DNA from: Amyelois transitella
Lineage: Eukaryota; Arthropoda; Insecta; Lepidoptera; Pyralidae
DNA: 64,000 nt
Assembly (NCBI RefSeq): GCF_032362555.1
Contig: NC_083516.1
Location: 1,513,001-1,577,000 of the forward strand
Reading direction: 5' to 3'
In this document: positions 61,843-64,000 of the stretch, in pieces
Position numbering within the stretch: position 1 is the first letter of the stretch
How the letters are laid out: every line of letters starts with the position of its first letter
The notes under the pieces: generated by a model
What the model saw: the letters and a program-made list of their open reading frames with translations, nothing else
Database searches by the model: none
Told to the model about the DNA's origin: nothing
Made by a program: the position numbers and the translations under genes

Positions 61843-63714
61843 TTTAAGGAATATAAAAAAAGGAAATATTTGGTTAAGAAAGCTGTGATTAGAAAGAAAA
61901 AAGAGTATAAAGAGGAATTTGATAAAAGGCTATCAGAAGACTTTCAGTCAAATCTGAAAGTATTCTGGAAATCCGTAAGGTCAGCCCGAGGAAAAACTAT
62001 AACCAGAGAGCTGACTAGGATCCGATGCCAGGATGGTAGCGTTGTGAAAGGAGAAGAATGTGTGCTAAAGATATGGAAGGAATATTTTAAAAGTTTATTT
62101 GAAAAAAAAGGACATAATAACGATTTCTGCTATAGCGAAGAAAAAGAGAATGAGATGAAAGGCCAAATTGAAATTTTCGAAATTGTGGAAGCACTTAAGA
62201 GTATGAAAGCGGCCAAGGCTGCTGGGTATGATAGTGTGGGTCGAGATGCTAAAAGCAGGAAAAGGCGTAGTAGCTAGTCAGTTGTACTGCCTTTTCAATT
62301 TGTGTTGGAGAAGCGGCCGAGTACCTACCAAAAGATTGGTGTAAGGCTGTTATCGTACCACTTTACAAAGGAAAAGGGTCACAACTGGACTGCAAAAATT
62401 ATCGTGGTATAAGCCTGCTTAGCGTCGTCGGCAAATTGTATGCTAAGGTGTTGATTAATAGAGTCAGGAATGAAACTGATGATAAAATATGGGATGCTCA
62501 AGCGGGATTTCGAACGGGAATGGGATGTACTGATCAGGTCTTTTCTTTGCGGTGCATAGCCGAAAAGTTTTTGGCCAAGAGTCAAAAAGTCTATTGCACA
62601 TTCGTAGATCTGGAAAAGGCCTATGACAGAGTTGTGAGGAATGAATTGTGGTCAGCACTTTCTATGCATGGGGTGAGCAGTCTCTCAATACGAGCACTAA
62701 AATCCTTATATGAGGATTCGAGTGCTTGTTTTAGGATAAACGGAGCGCACACTGAGTGGTTAAGATTGAGAAAGACGTTAGGCAAGGATGTGTTGCGTCA
62801 CCGTGGCTGTTCCACCTATTTATGGATAGTTGTTTGACAGATTTTAAAGAGTCTGAAAGTGGATTAAGGATGAATGAGTTACTCGTCAAATGTCTGCTCT
62901 ATGCCGACGATCAGGTTATACTGGCGTCATCAGCAGAAGAGTTAGTGGAGATGGTAAACTGTATGCATGAAGCTTTAAAGGAGAAAGGAATGAAAGTGAA
63001 CGTAAGTAAAACTAAAACACTGGTTTTTGAAATGGAGAAAGAAATGACAGCATATAATATTTTGATTGGAGGAGAAAAAGTTGAGCAAGTGAAAGAGGAT
63101 CAAAGTTTAAATCAGATGGCAAGTGTGATAGTGATATTGAAAGGAGAGTGAACACGGGGAACATGGTAAATGGAGCTTTGCATGCCTTTATGAGCAGTCA
63201 GAAACTATCCAAAAAGGCTCGACTGGGTGTGCATGGCGTGTTGGTCCCGACATTAATGTATGGGAGTGAAAGTTGGGTATGGCAAAAGAAGCACGAAAGC
63301 AGAATAAATGCAGTGGAAATGAGAGCGTTAAGGAGTATGATGGGTGTGAAATTGAGTGACCGGATAAGGAACAGCGTGATAAGGGAATGTTGTGATGTGA
63401 AAGAAGATGTAGTTACAGGAATAGAAAAGGGTATGTTAAGATGGTTCGGTCATATGGAGAGGATGAATTAAAGCAGGTTGACTAAGCAGATATACAAGGA
63501 GAGTGTGGAGGGAAAGGTCGGAGTGGGAAGACCTAGACGAACGTATCTTGATCAAATTAAGGACGTCCTGGTAAAGGGCCAGGTCAAAAGTACCCGAAAC
63601 CGCCGAGCTTGCATGAAGAGAGTTATGAATGTGGATGAAGCGATGGAAGTATGCGGAGATCGTGGCAAATGGAAAGAGGTAGTCTATGCCTACCCCTCCG
63701 GGAAAGAGGCGTGA
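61843..63714 (+). pseudogene. LINE reverse transcriptase pseudogene
   Basis: Decayed coding remnant of the element above. Open pieces lie at about 61843-62277, 62436-62780, 62756-63151, 63148-63471 and 63478-63714 in changing frames. RT fingers/palm motifs and the Cys/Trp-containing C-terminal region are recognisable, but no continuous protein can be made. Confidence 0.88.
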
Positions 63715-63735
63715 TTTTATGTATGTACATATGTA
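61843..63735 (+). mobile_element. 5'-truncated, broken LINE; source type of the ATGT-tailed fragments
   Basis: Reverse transcriptase sequence is spread over at least three frames, with frameshifts near 62.3, 62.8 and 63.15 kb and a stop near 63.47 kb. Pieces in order: MKAAKAAGYDS, NYRGISLLSVVGKLYAKVL, AGFRTGMGC, TFVDLEKAYDRV, VRQGCVASPWLFHLFMD, the catalytic YADD (LLYADDQVILASS), YGSESWVWQKK and LRWFGHMERMN, ending [16 protein letters not shown] before a TGA. The tail is an ATGT short repeat. The endonuclease part is absent. Its last about 140 bp recur as separate fragments across the window. Clade not assigned (RTE/CR1-like tail). Confidence 0.9.
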
Positions 63736-64000
63736 GTAATAGAAATATGATGATAGTAATAGAAAATAATGTTCTGGGGGTACATTTTTAATAACAGCGG
63801 CCCAGTTTTCGCAAGCAAGTCAAGGTCGCAATGTATGCAGATGAAGTTGCTACCCATCCACCAAGGATTTTAATAACAGTTTTGGTTTAAAATTGTTGTT
63901 TACTACATAAAAGACGAAATATAATAGGTGAAAAACTTGATAACTCATCTTTACATTCTGGAAAATATATTGATAAGTGGATAAGTCACTTGATAAGTCG

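Overview
This window is eukaryotic nuclear DNA from an insect, almost certainly a moth or butterfly (Lepidoptera). The evidence is an AT-rich background, GT-AG introns, four conserved animal genes with small exons, and a very dense load of dispersed retroposons, including tRNA-derived SINEs, LINE tails with ATGT ends, a BEL/Pao LTR element and a mariner. I cannot name the species from sequence alone.

Layout. 1-11.4 kb is gene-poor and repeat-rich, and holds an apparently intact two-ORF CR1/Jockey-like LINE (about 5.24-9.73 kb). CNOT3, a subunit of the CCR4-NOT deadenylase, runs on the + strand from 11.9 to 29.9 kb in 15 exons that join to one 667-codon frame. A possible divergent first exon lies just upstream on the - strand (11.5-11.6 kb). 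A noncoding interval (29.9-34.3 kb) separates it from the tail-to-tail gene DDX47, a nucleolar DEAD-box RNA helicase (- strand, 34.3-47.2 kb, 8 exons, 467 aa). Intron 4 of DDX47 carries a complete 6.04-kb BEL/Pao retrotransposon with identical LTRs, a 5-bp target duplication and an open 1881-codon polyprotein. PHF5A, an SF3b spliceosome subunit (+ strand, 48.0-49.0 kb, 3 exons, 110 aa), is head-to-head with DDX47 across a shared 0.8-kb promoter region. KIF12, a kinesin (- strand, 51.4-58.1 kb, 8 exons seen), is tail-to-tail with PHF5A; the first part of its motor domain is not in the window. 58.1-64 kb is intronic or intergenic repeat DNA ending in a broken LINE (61.84-63.74 kb), whose 3' end matches many short copies elsewhere in the window.

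Three of the four genes act in RNA metabolism (deadenylation, ribosome biogenesis, splicing), but the window shows no operon-like or co-functional system. They are ordinary neighbours sharing promoters or tails.

The least ordinary signal is structural. Four separate local tandem duplications each copy the 3' part of an exon: CNOT3 exon 7, CNOT3 exon 10, DDX47 exon 4 and the KIF12 last exon. Three of them include the splice donor. Two minisatellites also sit about 20 bp from splice sites. Some duplicated pieces could act as cassette or poison exons. I found no convincing new molecular system.
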